Origin: Gracilibacteraceae bacterium
GTDB taxonomy: Bacteria; Bacillota; Desulfitobacteriia; Desulfitobacteriales; Syntrophobotulaceae
Direction: 5' to 3'
DNA: 6,643 nucleotides
NCBI GenBank assembly: GCA_031263945.1
Contig: JAISEW010000002.1
Coordinates: 1-6,643 of the forward strand
Part shown: in pieces, positions 6,000 to 6,643 of the stretch
Numbering within the stretch: position 1 is the first letter of the stretch
Layout: every line of letters starts with the position of its first letter
Made by a program: the position numbers and the translations under genes
Notes under the pieces: model-generated
The model's input: only the letters and a program-made list of their open reading frames with translations
Database searches by the model: none
Told to the model about the DNA's origin: nothing

Positions 6000-6643
6000 T
6001 CATCCTCGCGGCCTGCGCAGCGCGGTGGATATCTGCCGCAGGATATCCAAGAACGCCCCTGCCGGGCAAAAACCTATGCACCATAGGCGTTTAAACAGAA
6101 AACTCAGGCCAAGGGAGACGAACAGGATGACCCAGATATAGGTCGCGGCGGTGAGATCCAGGCTGAAGGCCACGCCAAAAGGCTCGAAAGCGACGGCGGT
6201 GGCCTTGCCGGTTATCGCCGCCGCCATGAGTATCGTAAAGAGCAAAGCGTTGCGAATGACAGGGAGGAAGCGGCGCAGTTTGCCCAGAGAGATGTTTTTC
6301 CCGCTGATTTTTCCCGCAAACTCCTGCAGAGCTGAGTAGGGGCAGATATAGGCGCAGTAGATGTTTTTTCCTGAAAACGCCAGCGGCAAAATCACTCCCA
6401 AGAGAACGATATAGAAAAGCAGATTGGTCGCAGGTGAAGGGAGGAAGCCCAAGAGCAGAGATGTAAACTGCACCGCGGACAGAGGCCGGTTCAGCCAAAA
6501 CCCGAGAACGAGCAAACTGAGACCCAGGAAAACCAGACGATGCCGGCGCAGTTTTTTATACCTGTAGACCCACCAGCCGATCAGGAACAATAGAATAGCG
6601 GCGAACTCCCCGGCGCCGATCCGCCACTTGGAGTCCGGCTGTT
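6000..6643 (-). CDS. NosR/PceC-like membrane 4Fe-4S protein, C-terminal 213 residues, 5' end outside window
   Basis: The frame is open from the right edge to TGA at 6002-6000. Numbering from the first complete codon (6641), hydrophobic segments lie near 11-29, 35-51, 62-89, 126-147 and 167-184. Two cysteine motifs, YCAYICP (95-101) and WCIGFCP (187-193), are the paired CX3CP motifs of the NosR/NirI/NapH/PceC group, and an EPFG sequence (153-156) lies between them. Basic stretches (YRYKKLRRHR at 26-35, GKLRRF at 120-125, FKR at 183-185) place both cysteine motifs on the cytoplasmic side by the positive-inside rule, with the fragment's N-terminal end outside. In this group an FMN-binding domain often precedes the membrane part on the outside; whether it is present here cannot be seen. 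The protein stops 20 residues after the second motif, so no C-terminal ferredoxin domain. Likely electron transfer across the membrane; partner unknown. Confidence 0.8.
   Translation of the reverse strand, partial: QPDSKWRIGAGEFAAILLFLIGWWVYRYKKLRRHRLVFLGLSLLVLGFWLNRPLSAVQFTSLLLGFLPSPATNLLFYIVLLGVILPLAFSGKNIYCAYICPYSALQEFAGKISGKNISLGKLRRFLPVIRNALLFTILMAAAITGKATAVAFEPFGVAFSLDLTAATYIWVILFVSLGLSFLFKRLWCIGFCPAGAFLDILRQISTALRRPRG

Noticed and set aside
5901..6086. A 61-codon plus-strand frame in the glgP upstream region
   Set aside because: It runs through the terminator hairpin and into the end of the iron-sulfur protein gene, and no family is recognisable.
6588..6590. TTG at 6590 as a start codon for the iron-sulfur protein
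   Set aside because: The frame stays open upstream to the window edge and already encodes the first part of a membrane segment (residues from about 6611 leftward), so TTG is an internal leucine and the true start is outside.
1..6643. CRISPR arrays, tRNA or rRNA genes, insertion sequences and attachment sites
   Set aside because: None was seen by eye on either strand: no regularly spaced long repeats, no transposase-like frame, and almost all bases are accounted for by the five genes and one 220-nt intergenic region.

Overview
The window carries a glycogen-metabolism operon on the minus strand, in the transcription order glgP, glgC, glgD, glgA. Upstream of it is the C-terminal part of an unrelated membrane iron-sulfur protein on the same strand. 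All five coding regions read leftward. The glgA gene runs off the left edge (its N-terminal 303 residues are present) and the membrane protein runs off the right edge (its last 213 residues are present). No frameshifts or mobile elements were seen.

Organism: paired glgC and glgD genes, with GlgD a catalytically degenerate ADP-glucose pyrophosphorylase paralogue, are typical of Firmicutes (Bacillota). The strong AGGAGGTG Shine-Dalgarno before glgC and the sigma-A-like promoter fit this. The sequence is fairly GC-rich for the phylum (mid-50s percent by eye), so a GC-richer lineage such as Negativicutes is possible, but this placement is a guess.

Layout, in transcription order from the right edge: (1) 6643-6000, the end of a NosR/PceC-like polytopic protein with two CX3CP motifs; (2) 5991-5956, a rho-independent terminator just after its stop codon; (3) about 5955-5780, a control region with GTATCC repeats, a 14-bp AT-rich palindrome and a likely extended -10 promoter; (4) glgP 5779-3350; (5) glgC 3295-2090; (6) glgD 2074-953; (7) glgA from 911 past position 1. 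Gaps inside the operon are 54, 15 and 41 nt.

How the genes work together: GlgC with GlgD makes ADP-glucose from glucose-1-phosphate and ATP. GlgA adds the glucose to the alpha-1,4-glucan chain. GlgP removes it again by phosphorolysis, giving glucose-1-phosphate. Synthesis and breakdown are therefore probably co-transcribed. A branching enzyme (GlgB) is needed for true glycogen and is not in the window. The membrane protein is separated by a terminator and is probably unrelated in function. This is largely a well-understood locus; the most interesting details are in the control region and the glgP-glgC junction.
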